Below, piece after piece: positions 46,281-55,072 of a stretch of DNA of 64,000 bases. Origin of the DNA: RGIG3178 sp964533965 (GTDB lineage: Bacteria > Bacillota > Clostridia > Christensenellales > QAND01); assembly GCA_964533965.1 (NCBI GenBank), contig CAZHNN010000005.1:52833-116832 (forward strand). The letters are read 5' to 3'. The notes below the pieces were generated by a model that was not told the origin of the DNA, searched no databases, and saw nothing but the letters and a program-made list of their open reading frames with translations. Both the position numbers and the translations under genes were made by a program. Position 1 is the stretch's first letter, and every line of letters starts with the position of its first letter.

Positions 46281-46356
46281 TGGTGGGCGATACTGGACTT
46301 GAACCAGCGACCTCCACGATGTCAACGTGATGCTCTGCCAACTGAGCTAACCGCCC
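46281..46356 (-). tRNA. tRNA-Val (anticodon GAC)
   Basis: 76 bases with CCA. The acceptor GGGCGGT pairs with ATCGCCC (one mismatch region at the base); the loop TTGACAT gives GAC. First RNA of the operon; the presumed 6S RNA begins within about five bases of its 3' end. Confidence 0.93.
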
Positions 46357-46374
46357 CCGCGAACCGCATGTTTT

Positions 46375-46402
46375 ATTATACAGATATTCGACTACTTTGC
46401 AA
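46375..46402 (-). promoter_or_regulatory. Promoter of the tRNA / 6S operon
   Basis: -35 TTGCAA (46397-46402), 16-base spacer, -10 TATAAT (46375-46380), about 19 bases before tRNA-Val. Confidence 0.75.
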
Positions 46403-46552
46403 CCCCTAATTTCAGGCTACAGTGGATCAAAAACCTATCTTTTTCCATTACATCGATGCGGTCTGCTTGTATATTGGCGAGCGTATTCCCGCATTATCCT
46501 ATGCTTGCAACGGCAGCTTTAATCCGATATCATGAAACGGGAGGAATGCGAA

Positions 46553-47086
46553 ATGTCGGTCAAACTGCCCATGGAAAAGCTGAAACTGCTCTATCTCATC
46601 GAGCAGACGCGCTCGCCTGTCAGCCGAGAGGACTTGTGGGAATTCTGCGAACCATGGATTTCGTATTTCCCTCTACAATCCGCGCTCTCCGATCTATACA
46701 ATTCCGGACTCATCAAGGTCAGCGCCGTGTTTACGTCGGAACGGCGGTATGAGATTACCGAAAACGGCATCAAGACATTGGAGCAGTTGTATCGCGAGAT
46801 CCCGCTTTCCCAGCGCAACCGCCTGGAGCAGGACGCGCAGCGCATGCGAGAAAAGGCGCGCATGGCCGTGATGTACCTGGGCGATTACCACAAGCTGGAA
46901 CGCGGCCAATACGTTGCGGATTTGCGCATTTTCGAATGCGGCATTCTGCTTATGCAGATCAGCGTAAACCTTCCAACGCTGGAACAGGCGCATTCCCTTT
47001 GCAATAGATGGACGGAAGCGGCGCCCGAAGTTTATGGCCAGCTCCTTCGCTATGCCGATCCGCTGCAAGGCGAAGGCGATAGCTAG
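46553..47086 (+). CDS. DUF4364 family protein, winged-helix type
   Basis: 177 residues from the ATG at 46553 (GGGAGG eight bases before; an ATG at 46532 overlaps that site). The first 75 residues look like a winged helix (KLKLLYLIEQTRSPVSREDLWEF, ALSDLYNSGLIKV, RYEITENGIKTLE), followed by a coiled basic helix and a C-terminal alpha/beta part. Genes of this family are common in Clostridia as single units; a DNA-binding role is likely but targets are unknown. It is alone, with a terminator after it. Confidence 0.75.
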   Translation: MSVKLPMEKLKLLYLIEQTRSPVSREDLWEFCEPWISYFPLQSALSDLYNSGLIKVSAVFTSERRYEITENGIKTLEQLYREIPLSQRNRLEQDAQRMREKARMAVMYLGDYHKLERGQYVADLRIFECGILLMQISVNLPTLEQAHSLCNRWTEAAPEVYGQLLRYADPLQGEGDS

Positions 47087-47136
47087 AAAGCCGAAACAAG
47101 CAAATTTCCGGTAGGAAAGATCTGTTTATAACAATA

Positions 47137-47163
47137 AGGGAAAACCTTTTGGTTTTCCCTTTT
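47137..47163 (+). terminator. Terminator after the DUF4364 gene
   Basis: The stem AGGGAAAACC / GGTTTTCCCT with loop TTTT is followed by TTTTA. Confidence 0.85.
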
Positions 47164-47168
47164 ATCGT

Positions 47169-47630
47169 TCAAGTCGAGTATTCCGCGGGAATGTTCTGGA
47201 AGGATACCTTGCAGCCATTCTCTTCGAGTTCACCGAGCAGTTTTTTGTCCTCTTCGCTGGCGGCAAGCGGATCTCTCGTGGGGCCGCTGCCGGTGGTGCC
47301 GGAAAGGCATCCCACCATCAGTTCGGGAAAATCAAACCCCTTCATATACGCTTCGTGTGCCGTTTTGATGCTGCCGATCACTACGAATACCGGCCCTGTG
47401 GGCCCGAACTGATTCTTCTTCCATTGCTCCGCTGCCCCCGATGTGGAGAGCACCAACAGTTTGCAGCCCACCGGGCATGCCATGCTGTGTACTTGCATCA
47501 GAAACGGATCGGAGGCAATGGAATTGTCAATAAGCACGATGAGTTTGGATGGAAAGAGCTTGAGCCAGAGGTTCCTTACCTGTCCGTGGACAAGGTGGGC
47601 ATCGATGCGTACGCAAGAAAGTTGTGCCAT
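47169..47630 (-). CDS. Orphan PTS IIB component, mannose/sorbose family
   Basis: 153 residues. CVRIDAHLVHGQVRNLW carries the phosphorylated active-site His (VHGQV, about residue 15), as in mannose-family IIB domains (RIDxRLIHGQV). The C-terminal third diverges, with a Gly/Ser/Thr-rich GCLSGTTGSGPTRD in place of the usual block. No IIA, IIC or IID gene is adjacent; the neighbours are purD and a DUF4364 gene. It may be a regulatory relay rather than a sugar transporter part. AGGAGG precedes the ATG. Confidence 0.82.
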   Translation of the reverse strand: MAQLSCVRIDAHLVHGQVRNLWLKLFPSKLIVLIDNSIASDPFLMQVHSMACPVGCKLLVLSTSGAAEQWKKNQFGPTGPVFVVIGSIKTAHEAYMKGFDFPELMVGCLSGTTGSGPTRDPLAASEEDKKLLGELEENGCKVSFQNIPAEYST

Positions 47631-47735
47631 AGCAACCTCCTTAAAGGAAAGTATATGGACCTTGGTGCATCTATGTTTAGTGTATCACAGAAATTTCGAC
47701 AAGTCGATAATCCAAGGCAAAACGCCGTTTTGAAA

Positions 47736-47773
47736 AGAAAAAGCCGGATTGCTCGTCTGTGCACTCCGGCTTT
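47736..47773 (-). terminator. Terminator of the pur operon
   Basis: The stem AAAGCCGGA(G) / (A)TCCGGCTTT is followed by TTCTTTT on the minus strand, 35 bases after the purD stop. Confidence 0.85.
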
Positions 47774-47806
47774 GAAAATAATCAGGAATCAAAGTACTGG
47801 TCGCGT

Positions 47807-49063
47807 TTATGGTTTCACGCCGATATCGCATCGCACGTGCTTGCCTTCGAACCCAATTTCATCCATCGCGCGGTAGGCCTTCGCAATGGCTTCGGCCAGC
47901 GTATCGCCGCACTCCACAACGCCCAGAACGCGTCCGCCGTTCGTGATAAACATGTCGTCCTTCGTATCCGTCCCCGCATGGAAAACCATCGCGCCCAAAG
48001 ACTCGCACTTTTCTATCCCCGAGATCGTAAATCCCTTCTGATAGCTCTGCGGATAGCCTCCGGATGCTGCCACGATGCACACGCAGGCACCATCGGAAAA
48101 TTCGATGTTGCATTTGTCCAGCGTTCCGTCTATGCAGCCTATGAGTGCTTCCGTCAGCGGCGTTTTCATTAGCGGTAATATGGCTTGCGTTTCGGGGTCG
48201 CCAAAGCGTGCGTTGTATTCGAGCACCCTGGGGCCATTTGGCGTCAGCATCAGCCCACAGTACAAAATTCCTTTGAATTCCCTGCCTTCTTGCTTCATCG
48301 CGCGCACAGTGGGCAGGACAATCGTTTGCAGGATGTTGTCCCGAAGCTCCTTCGGAAGCGTAGGCGTGGGGGCAAATGCGCCCATACCGCCCGTATTTGG
48401 TCCCTTGTCCTGGTCATAGACACGCTTGTGATCCTGCGCCGCGGGCATAGGCGCTATGTGTTCTCCGTCGCAGAAGCATAACAACGACACCTCGGGTCCA
48501 ATCATGAATTCTTCCACGACCGCACGTGTCCCCGATTCGCCAAATGCTCGCTTCACCATGATCTCATCGACGGCGCTCTGGGCCTCTACCAAGGTTTCGC
48601 AAATGAACACGCCTTTGCCCAGCGCCAGCCCATCCGCCTTGACCACGACAGGCAGCGGATGAGATTTCACATAATCCTTCGCCTTTTGCGCATCGTCGAA
48701 TACCTCAAACGTTGCCGTGGGTATGCCGTACTGCTTCATCAGGTTCTTGGAAAAAGCCTTGCTCGCTTCAATCTGCGCTGCGGCTTGTTTGGGCCCAAAC
48801 GCCTTCATGCCACGCTCTTCAAGCAAGTCCACGAGCCCCAACGCCAGCGGATCGTCCGGCGTGACCACCACCAGATCGAATTCCTGCTGTTGCGCATACT
48901 CCGCCAATTTTTGCACTTCTGTAGCTTGAATCGGCACGCATGTCGCTATTTGCGCAATACCCGCATTGCCCGGGGCACAGAAGATTTCGTGTTTGCCCTC
49001 CTGATGCAGCTTCCAAACGACCGCATGCTCGCGTCCGCCGCCGCCAATGACCAATATCTTCAT
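47807..49063 (-). CDS. purD: Phosphoribosylamine-glycine ligase
   Basis: 418 residues from the ATG at 49063 (GAGGTG before it, eight bases after purH); longer frames run inside purH. N-domain VIGGGGREHAVVWKL, ATP-grasp core with NTGGMGAF and EYNARFGDPETQAI. Makes glycinamide ribonucleotide from phosphoribosylamine, glycine and ATP. Last gene of the pur operon. Confidence 0.96.
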   Translation of the reverse strand: MKILVIGGGGREHAVVWKLHQEGKHEIFCAPGNAGIAQIATCVPIQATEVQKLAEYAQQQEFDLVVVTPDDPLALGLVDLLEERGMKAFGPKQAAAQIEASKAFSKNLMKQYGIPTATFEVFDDAQKAKDYVKSHPLPVVVKADGLALGKGVFICETLVEAQSAVDEIMVKRAFGESGTRAVVEEFMIGPEVSLLCFCDGEHIAPMPAAQDHKRVYDQDKGPNTGGMGAFAPTPTLPKELRDNILQTIVLPTVRAMKQEGREFKGILYCGLMLTPNGPRVLEYNARFGDPETQAILPLMKTPLTEALIGCIDGTLDKCNIEFSDGACVCIVAASGGYPQSYQKGFTISGIEKCESLGAMVFHAGTDTKDDMFITNGGRVLGVVECGDTLAEAIAKAYRAMDEIGFEGKHVRCDIGVKP

Positions 49064-49071
49064 CGTGCACC

Positions 49072-50622
49072 TCAATGCTTGAAATGGCGCATGCCGGTGA
49101 ACACCATTGCTATGTTCGCCGCATCGGCCGCTTTGATGCTGTCCTCGTCCTTGATGCTGCCGCCAGGTTGTATGATCGCGGTGATCCCGGCCTTTGCCGC
49201 CGTCTGTACGCAATCGTCAAACGGAAAGAACGCGTCGGATGCGAGCACCGCGCCCCTGGCACGTTCGCCCGCGTGTTCAATCGCCTGCTCAACCGCCCAG
49301 ATGCGGTTCACCTGCCCCGGCCCTACGCCGGCACTGGCATCGTCCTTGACCAGGCAAATGCCGTTGGACTTCGTGTGCTTGACAATTCGCCACGCCAACA
49401 GGAGCTGTTCCATCTCCTGTTCCGTCGGTTGTCTCTTTGTTACAGTCTTGAGTTCTTCCGCAAAGCCCTGGTTGAATTGCTGTGCGAGCATGCCGCCCAT
49501 AACCTTCTTCATGTCCAGTGTGTCATTCGGCAGGTCGGCATTGAGACCCGGCAGCTGCAGCACACGAAGGTTTTTCTTGGATTTCAATATCCGCAGCGCC
49601 TCGTCGCTGTAGGACGACGCGATGATGATCTCCAAAAAGATCTCCGCCATCTTTTTTGCGGTATCAGCGTCGATTTCAGCATTGACCGCCACAATGCCTC
49701 CAAAGATGGAAACGGGGTCTGCTGCATATGCCTTTTCATACGCTTTAAAACAGCTATCCGCTATTGCAACGCCGCAGGGATTCGCGTGCTTGACGGCGAC
49801 CGCTGCGACCTTGCCCTGTAAGTTTCTGAATTCGCGCAGCAGTTCCAAAGCACCGTTGGCATCTGAGATGTTGTTGTAGGAGAGTTCTTTTCCACCCAAC
49901 TGCACAGCATTTGCGAGCGAACAGGCGGGGGCATCCACCTCTTTATAGAAGGCAGCTTTTTGGTGCGGATTTTCCCCATAGCGCATGCCCTGAACCTTCT
50001 CGTAGGTTAGCGTCAGGCTTTCGGGCAGCATGTCCGCACCAACCTGTTTTTGCAGATACTGCGCGATCATCGCGTCATACGACGCAGTGTGGGAGAACAC
50101 CTTATAGCACAGCATACGTTTGGTTTCCATGGTGACTGCGCCATACTCCTTGAGCTCCCGAATGACGAGGTTGTAGTCGGCGGCATGCACCACCACAGCA
50201 ACGTCGTGGTGGTTCTTGGCCGCAGCACGCAGCATGCTTGGACCACCGATGTCAATGTTCTCGATACACTCCTCAAAGCTGACGCCCGGCTTGAGCATGG
50301 TCTGCTTGAACGGGTAGAGGTTAACGCAAACGACGTCGATAAGCGTTACGCCAAGCTCTTTGATCTGTTTCATATGCTCGGGGTTTTCCCGCATTGCCAA
50401 AATACCCGCGTGCACCATCGGGTGCAGCGTTTTGACCCTTCCGTCCAGGCATTCCGGGAATCCCGTTATGTCGCTCACATTGGTAACAGCCACGCCGCTA
50501 TTGCGTATTTCCCGCTCTGTGCCGCCGGTGCTGACGATTTCATATCCAAGCTCAGATAATGCGCGTGCAAATTCCACAATGCCCGTCTTATCCGAAACGC
50601 TTAAAAAAGCCCTCTTTTTCAT
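49072..50622 (-). CDS. purH: AICAR transformylase / IMP cyclohydrolase
   Basis: 516 residues. IMP cyclohydrolase (about 1-195, SVSDKTGIVEFARAL, STGGTEREIR) followed by AICAR transformylase (about 200-516, RYGENPHQKAAFY, KHANPCGVA with the catalytic Lys-His). Last two steps to IMP using 10-formyl-THF. Overlaps purN (ATGA). Confidence 0.97.
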   Translation of the reverse strand: MKKRAFLSVSDKTGIVEFARALSELGYEIVSTGGTEREIRNSGVAVTNVSDITGFPECLDGRVKTLHPMVHAGILAMRENPEHMKQIKELGVTLIDVVCVNLYPFKQTMLKPGVSFEECIENIDIGGPSMLRAAAKNHHDVAVVVHAADYNLVIRELKEYGAVTMETKRMLCYKVFSHTASYDAMIAQYLQKQVGADMLPESLTLTYEKVQGMRYGENPHQKAAFYKEVDAPACSLANAVQLGGKELSYNNISDANGALELLREFRNLQGKVAAVAVKHANPCGVAIADSCFKAYEKAYAADPVSIFGGIVAVNAEIDADTAKKMAEIFLEIIIASSYSDEALRILKSKKNLRVLQLPGLNADLPNDTLDMKKVMGGMLAQQFNQGFAEELKTVTKRQPTEQEMEQLLLAWRIVKHTKSNGICLVKDDASAGVGPGQVNRIWAVEQAIEHAGERARGAVLASDAFFPFDDCVQTAAKAGITAIIQPGGSIKDEDSIKAADAANIAMVFTGMRHFKH

Positions 50623-51248
50623 TCCTTTTCCCCCTTAACAACGACCTTCCTGCCCTCTATCAGAAGCCTGCCTTCAGCCATCCACCGGACAGCCTGCGGC
50701 AAAAGCCCGTGTTCAACTTTAAGAACGCGCTGCTGCAGTGTTTCCGGCGTGTCTGAAGATAGCACGGATACGCACTGCTGCAGTATGATCGGCCCGGTAT
50801 CCGTCCCCTCGTCCACAAAATGGATGGTAGCACCCGAAACCTTCGCACCATAGGCGAGCACGGCTTCGTGTACGTGCAGCCCGTAGTATCCCTTTCCGCC
50901 GAAGCTTGGCAGCAGCGCCGGGTGGGTATTGATGATGCGGTTGGAATAGGCCTGCACCACCTGCTCACCCAAAATGGACAGGTAGCCGGCGAGCACCACA
51001 AAATCCGCCCGGTCTTCTTGAAGCGCTTTTAGCAGCGCTTCGTCGCAGGCAGCTTGTGACCCGCAACTTTTCTTGCTGATGACCCGCGTTGGGATATCGT
51101 GATTCTTTGCACGCACAAGGGCATAGGCGTCGCTCCTGGAAGATATGACGCTTGCGATATGAGCTGGGATCGTTCCGTCTTCAACGCAGTCGATCAGCGT
51201 CTGCAAATTGGTGCCGCCACCCGATACCAGCACGGTAAAGCGCTTCAC
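50619..51248 (-). CDS. purN: Phosphoribosylglycinamide formyltransferase
   Basis: 209 residues from a GTG that overlaps the purM stop (GTGA). VSGGGTNLQTLID start, catalytic Asn-His-Asp in NTHPALLPSFGG and DEGTDTGPII. Adds a formyl group from 10-formyl-THF to GAR. Confidence 0.96.
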   Translation of the reverse strand: MKRFTVLVSGGGTNLQTLIDCVEDGTIPAHIASVISSRSDAYALVRAKNHDIPTRVISKKSCGSQAACDEALLKALQEDRADFVVLAGYLSILGEQVVQAYSNRIINTHPALLPSFGGKGYYGLHVHEAVLAYGAKVSGATIHFVDEGTDTGPIILQQCVSVLSSDTPETLQQRVLKVEHGLLPQAVRWMAEGRLLIEGRKVVVKGEKE

Positions 51249-52273
51249 AGCAGCTTCACCTTCTCTTCGCCCTTTTCCACATGGCCTATGATGTACGCTT
51301 TTTCCCCCGCTTCGTTGAATGCGCGCTGCGCTTTATCCGCCTCTGCTTTGGGAACCGCAACGACGAGGCCGATTCCCATGTTGAATATGTTGTACATCTC
51401 CATGCGGTTGAGCTGCCCCTGCTTTTCCATAAGATCGAACAGCGGCGGGGTGTTACATTTATTAAGTTCAATTGCGGCGCACAGTCCGTCGGGAATGATG
51501 CGCGGCACGTTTTCGATAAATCCGCCGCCCGTGATATGCGCGATGCCGTTTAATTTTGCCTGCTGCATAGCGGAGTGCACCGCTTTGACGTATATGCGTG
51601 TCGGGCTAAGCAACGCCTCACCGAGCGTCTGCCCGAGCTCGGCAACGTGTGTGCTGAGCCCTTGCTGTGTTATGGGAAATATTTTCCGCACCAACGAAAA
51701 GCCGTTGCTGTGCACACCGGAAGACGCCAACCCGATGAGAACATTGCCTTGCTGTATTGTGCTTCCGTCGATCACATCCGCTTTGTCCACGATGCCTACG
51801 GCGAAACCTGCCAGATCGTATTCGTCTTCTCCGTAGAAGCCCGGCATCTCCGCCGTCTCCCCGCCGATCAAAGAGCATCCAGCCTGTAGGCATCCGTCTG
51901 TGACGCCCTTGACGATCTGCGCAGCGCGTTCGGGATACAGCTTGCCCACAGCCAGGTAATCCAAGAAGAACAGCGGCTTCGCCCCATGGCACGCGATGTC
52001 GTTCACACACATCGCCACACAGTCGATACCGATGGTATCGTGCTTGTCCAACACCATCGCAAGACGAAGTTTCGTACCCACGCCGTCGGTGCCGGAAATC
52101 AGAACCGGCTCTTTCATCTGCTTGGAATCGGGTATGGCATAGTCCCCGCCGAAGCTTCCAAGCCCCGCCAGTACGTTTTTATCGAATGTTTTTTGTGCCA
52201 TTCCCTTGATGCGGGAAACGGTCTCATACCCCGCCTCTACGTCCACGCCGGCCTTTGCATAACTGTTTGACAT
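51245..52273 (-). CDS. purM: Phosphoribosylformylglycinamidine cyclo-ligase (AIR synthetase)
   Basis: 342 residues. YAKAGVDVEAGYETV start, SGTDGVGTKLRLA, GGETAEMPGFY and HITGGGFIENVPR are family blocks. ATP-dependent ring closure to AIR. Fourteen bases after purE. Confidence 0.97.
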   Translation of the reverse strand: MSNSYAKAGVDVEAGYETVSRIKGMAQKTFDKNVLAGLGSFGGDYAIPDSKQMKEPVLISGTDGVGTKLRLAMVLDKHDTIGIDCVAMCVNDIACHGAKPLFFLDYLAVGKLYPERAAQIVKGVTDGCLQAGCSLIGGETAEMPGFYGEDEYDLAGFAVGIVDKADVIDGSTIQQGNVLIGLASSGVHSNGFSLVRKIFPITQQGLSTHVAELGQTLGEALLSPTRIYVKAVHSAMQQAKLNGIAHITGGGFIENVPRIIPDGLCAAIELNKCNTPPLFDLMEKQGQLNRMEMYNIFNMGIGLVVAVPKAEADKAQRAFNEAGEKAYIIGHVEKGEEKVKLL

Positions 52274-52287
52274 CGCTTATCCTCCGT

Positions 52288-52785
52288 TTACAGTGCGTCC
52301 GCTTGAGCACGAACCGCCTGATCCCGTTCGCTTACCTTTTGCGCTAGGGATGTTTTATGTGCCTTTAGCTTGTCCCACAACGCAGGTTCGCCCGCGGCAA
52401 GTATCTGTACCGCCAATATGGCTGCATTCTGCGCGCCGTTTAGTGCAACGGTTGCAACCGGTACTCCCGAAGGCATCTGCACCGTAGCCAACAACGCATC
52501 CATGCCGCCCAGAGAACCGGACACCAACGGTACGCCGATGACCGGCAAAATGGTATGCCCAGCGATCGCACCCGCCAGGTGCGCCGCCATACCAGCTGCG
52601 GCAATGATAACGCCAATCCCGTTTTCATATGCGCTCTGCGCGAACTCTCCCGCTTCTTTGGGCGTCCTGTGCGCGCTCATCACATGTACTTCCACCGCTA
52701 CTCCAAAGGATTTAAGGGTCTTGACCGCGTCCTGCATCACTGCGAAATCGCTGTCACTTCCCATAATTACAGCTGCTTTTGCCAT
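52288..52785 (-). CDS. purE: N5-CAIR mutase, class I
   Basis: 165 residues from the ATG at 52785 (GGAGG seven bases before). VIMGSDSDFAVM, SAHRTPKEAGEFA, AAAGMAAHLAGA and MPSGVPVATVAL are typical. First gene of purE-M-N-H-D; purK, purC, purL, purF and purB are not in the window. A TATAAT sits about 50 bases upstream, but no purine riboswitch or clear PurR boxes were found. Confidence 0.96.
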   Translation of the reverse strand: MAKAAVIMGSDSDFAVMQDAVKTLKSFGVAVEVHVMSAHRTPKEAGEFAQSAYENGIGVIIAAAGMAAHLAGAIAGHTILPVIGVPLVSGSLGGMDALLATVQMPSGVPVATVALNGAQNAAILAVQILAAGEPALWDKLKAHKTSLAQKVSERDQAVRAQADAL

Positions 52786-52996
52786 ATTTTTACCTCCCCA
52801 TTGCACCAAAGGCTCCATTGGTATTGTATTATTATACAGAATTCCCAGCAAATCCGCGATAGTTTTTTATCATTGCTGCTCCATAGTTATAAATTCCAAA
52901 GCCGTACAGAAAAGGAACAGAGGACAAATAGGTCATGCAGCAGGCTCAACGCAGAAGATCTCTTTGTATCCCCAAAGCAGACTTAAGCAACTATTG

Positions 52997-53021
52997 AAAA
53001 AGCGGCAGTTTTCACTGCCGC
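52997..53021 (-). terminator. Terminator of the acyl-CoA ligase transcript
   Basis: The stem GCGGCAGTG / (A)ACTGCCGC is followed by five T on the minus strand. Confidence 0.85.
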
Positions 53022-53032
53022 CAGTCTGGTTA

Positions 53033-54712
53033 TTATGCCGTTTCGATCTTGGATTCCATTTGCAAGCCAAGCTCCTCGATGGCCATCTCCCGCATCTTGA
53101 ACTTCTGGATCTTACCGCTGCCCGTCATCGGGAAACTGTCAACATAGCGGATATAGCGCGGGGATTTGTAACGGGACAGCCCTTCGCGCACATATGCGAT
53201 CATCTCTTCTTCCGCTACCAACTTCGCACCTTCCTTCAGGATGATATACGCCGCTACCTCTTCGCCATACCTGGCATCCGGTACACCGATTACCTGTACG
53301 TCCTGAACGCTTGGATGCGTGTAGATATACTCTTCGATCTCACGGGGGTAGATATTTTCCCCGCCGCGGATGATCATGTCCTTGATGCGCCCAGTGATCT
53401 TGAAATATCCATTCTCGTCCATCGTGCCCAAATCGCCGGTATGCAGCCAACCGTCCTCGTCGATGGCCTTCGCGGTCTCTTCCGGCATGTTGTAGTAGCC
53501 CTTCATGACCTGATAGCCGCGTGTGACGATTTCGCCCTGCGTGTTAAACGGTGCATCCTCCCCGGTGATGATATCGATGATCTTGACCTCCATGTGCGGC
53601 TGAACGGTTCCGACGGTGGATACGCGCAATTCGATGGAATCGTCCGGCTTCGTCATGGTGATAACGGGTGAACTCTCGGTCTGCCCAAATGCTATCGTGA
53701 TTTCCGGCATGTGCATTTCACGAACCACGCGGCGCATCACCTCGACCGGGCAAGGAGAACCCGCCATGATGCCGGTACGCAGAGATCTGAAATCGAATTC
53801 GCGGAAGCGTTCATGCTCGAGCATCGCGATGAACATCGTTGGCACGCCGTACACCGCCGTACATTTTTCGATCTGTATGATCTCCATTGCGCGGACAGGA
53901 TGGAAGTATTCCTGAAATATCATGGTAACGGCGTAGTTCACCGCCGCCATTACACCCAGCACGCACCCAAAGCAATGGAACAGAGGCACATGCAACAACA
54001 GACGATCGTTGTGGGAAAATTCCTGGCACTCACCGATGGCGCGTCCATTGTTCACGATGTTGTAATGCGTGAGCATGACACCCTTGGGGAATCCGGTGGT
54101 GCCGGACGTATACTGCATCATGACCACATCGTTCTTATCGCACGAATCCTTGCGCTTTTTGAGTTCGGAATCGGGAATGACTTTGCCAAACTCTATCAGA
54201 TCGTCCCAGTTGAACATGCCGTCGTGCCTGTCTGCCGCATCATGGGGAATGCAGATGACGTTTTTAAGCATCGGAAGCGTCTCGCTCTTGAGCTGCCCCG
54301 GCTCGCACTCATACAGTTCTGGACAGATTTCGTAAATATGCCCCAGATAGTCCGAATCACGGAAACCTTCGATCATGATCAACGTCATCGAATCGGATTG
54401 CTTTAACAGATATTCCGCCTCGAACTTCTTATAGTTGGTATTCACAGTGACCAACACCGCGCCGATTTTGGCGCAGGCAAACATCGCCACGACCCATTGC
54501 GGATAGTTTGTCGCCCACATTGCCACATGATCGCCCTTATTGACGCCGATCGCCATCAAACCCTTACCGACGTCATCGCATAGCTTGTTGAACTCGCGGT
54601 ACGTCAAACGGACATGGTGCACGAGCGGATAAACCACGGCTTCATTGTGCGGGAATTCCCTTGCCTTTTCCTCCAGCAGCCGTCCCAGCGTATGATTGAT
54701 CAATTCCGGCAT
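53033..54712 (-). CDS. Fatty acyl-CoA ligase of the ANL family, T-box controlled
   Basis: 559 residues. MQYTSGTTGFPKGVMLTHYN phosphate loop, GQTESSPVITM (A5), GWLHTGDLGTMDENGYF (A7), GRIKDMIIRGGENIYPREIEE (A8) and a GKIQKFKMRE lysine at the end: the FadD/YngI/medium-chain group. Activates a carboxylic acid to its CoA ester. Single gene behind a consensus promoter and a T-box whose specifier reads CTC (Leu), which is odd for a fatty-acid ligase and hints at a substrate derived from leucine (such as isovalerate-like acids). No neighbouring beta-oxidation genes. Confidence 0.9.
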   Translation of the reverse strand: MPELINHTLGRLLEEKAREFPHNEAVVYPLVHHVRLTYREFNKLCDDVGKGLMAIGVNKGDHVAMWATNYPQWVVAMFACAKIGAVLVTVNTNYKKFEAEYLLKQSDSMTLIMIEGFRDSDYLGHIYEICPELYECEPGQLKSETLPMLKNVICIPHDAADRHDGMFNWDDLIEFGKVIPDSELKKRKDSCDKNDVVMMQYTSGTTGFPKGVMLTHYNIVNNGRAIGECQEFSHNDRLLLHVPLFHCFGCVLGVMAAVNYAVTMIFQEYFHPVRAMEIIQIEKCTAVYGVPTMFIAMLEHERFREFDFRSLRTGIMAGSPCPVEVMRRVVREMHMPEITIAFGQTESSPVITMTKPDDSIELRVSTVGTVQPHMEVKIIDIITGEDAPFNTQGEIVTRGYQVMKGYYNMPEETAKAIDEDGWLHTGDLGTMDENGYFKITGRIKDMIIRGGENIYPREIEEYIYTHPSVQDVQVIGVPDARYGEEVAAYIILKEGAKLVAEEEMIAYVREGLSRYKSPRYIRYVDSFPMTGSGKIQKFKMREMAIEELGLQMESKIETA

Positions 54713-54734
54713 GTTGCATCCTCCTCAAACAAAA

Positions 54735-54997
54735 ACAAAAAACCCTTTCATCCAATAGAAGGACGAAAGAGTTCTCTTCCGCGGTACCACCTTTTTTGGG
54801 CCAAAGCCCCACTCATCGGGCGCCAACACGCCCCATCCCTGTAACGGGAGAACCCGTTTTGACCTACTCGGTATAAACGTTTTGGTCAAACGCTCCAAGG
54901 TGAGTTTCCGATTCCGTTGCGGCTGTCTCGCACCAACCGACAGTTCTCTTACGCACAGGCGAATCGTACTTTTTCCTCTTCACTGCTTTTTATATAT
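54735..54997 (-). promoter_or_regulatory. T-box leader (Leu-type specifier) before the acyl-CoA ligase gene
   Basis: Has the T-box GGTGGTACCGCGG (54781-54793), a terminator with stem 54743-54771 and a six-T run, and a full stem I. The specifier in GAAA-CTC-A (54902-54904) reads CTC, a Leu codon, in the same context as UUC in the pheS and ACC in the thrS T-boxes of this window. Confidence 0.85.
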
Positions 54998-55003
54998 GTT
55001 TGG

Positions 55004-55032
55004 ATTATATGCAACGACCAAGTTTTTGTCAA
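55004..55032 (-). promoter_or_regulatory. Perfect consensus promoter of the Leu T-box transcript
   Basis: TTGACA (55027-55032), 17-base spacer, TATAAT (55004-55009). Confidence 0.9.
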
Positions 55033-55072
55033 CAACTTTTTGGCGCTTGTTCCTTTTTTCAGCAGAGCTGCC

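Noticed and set aside
52786..52996. Purine riboswitch or PurR boxes before purE
   Set aside because: No aptamer core or paired conserved boxes could be read in the leader.
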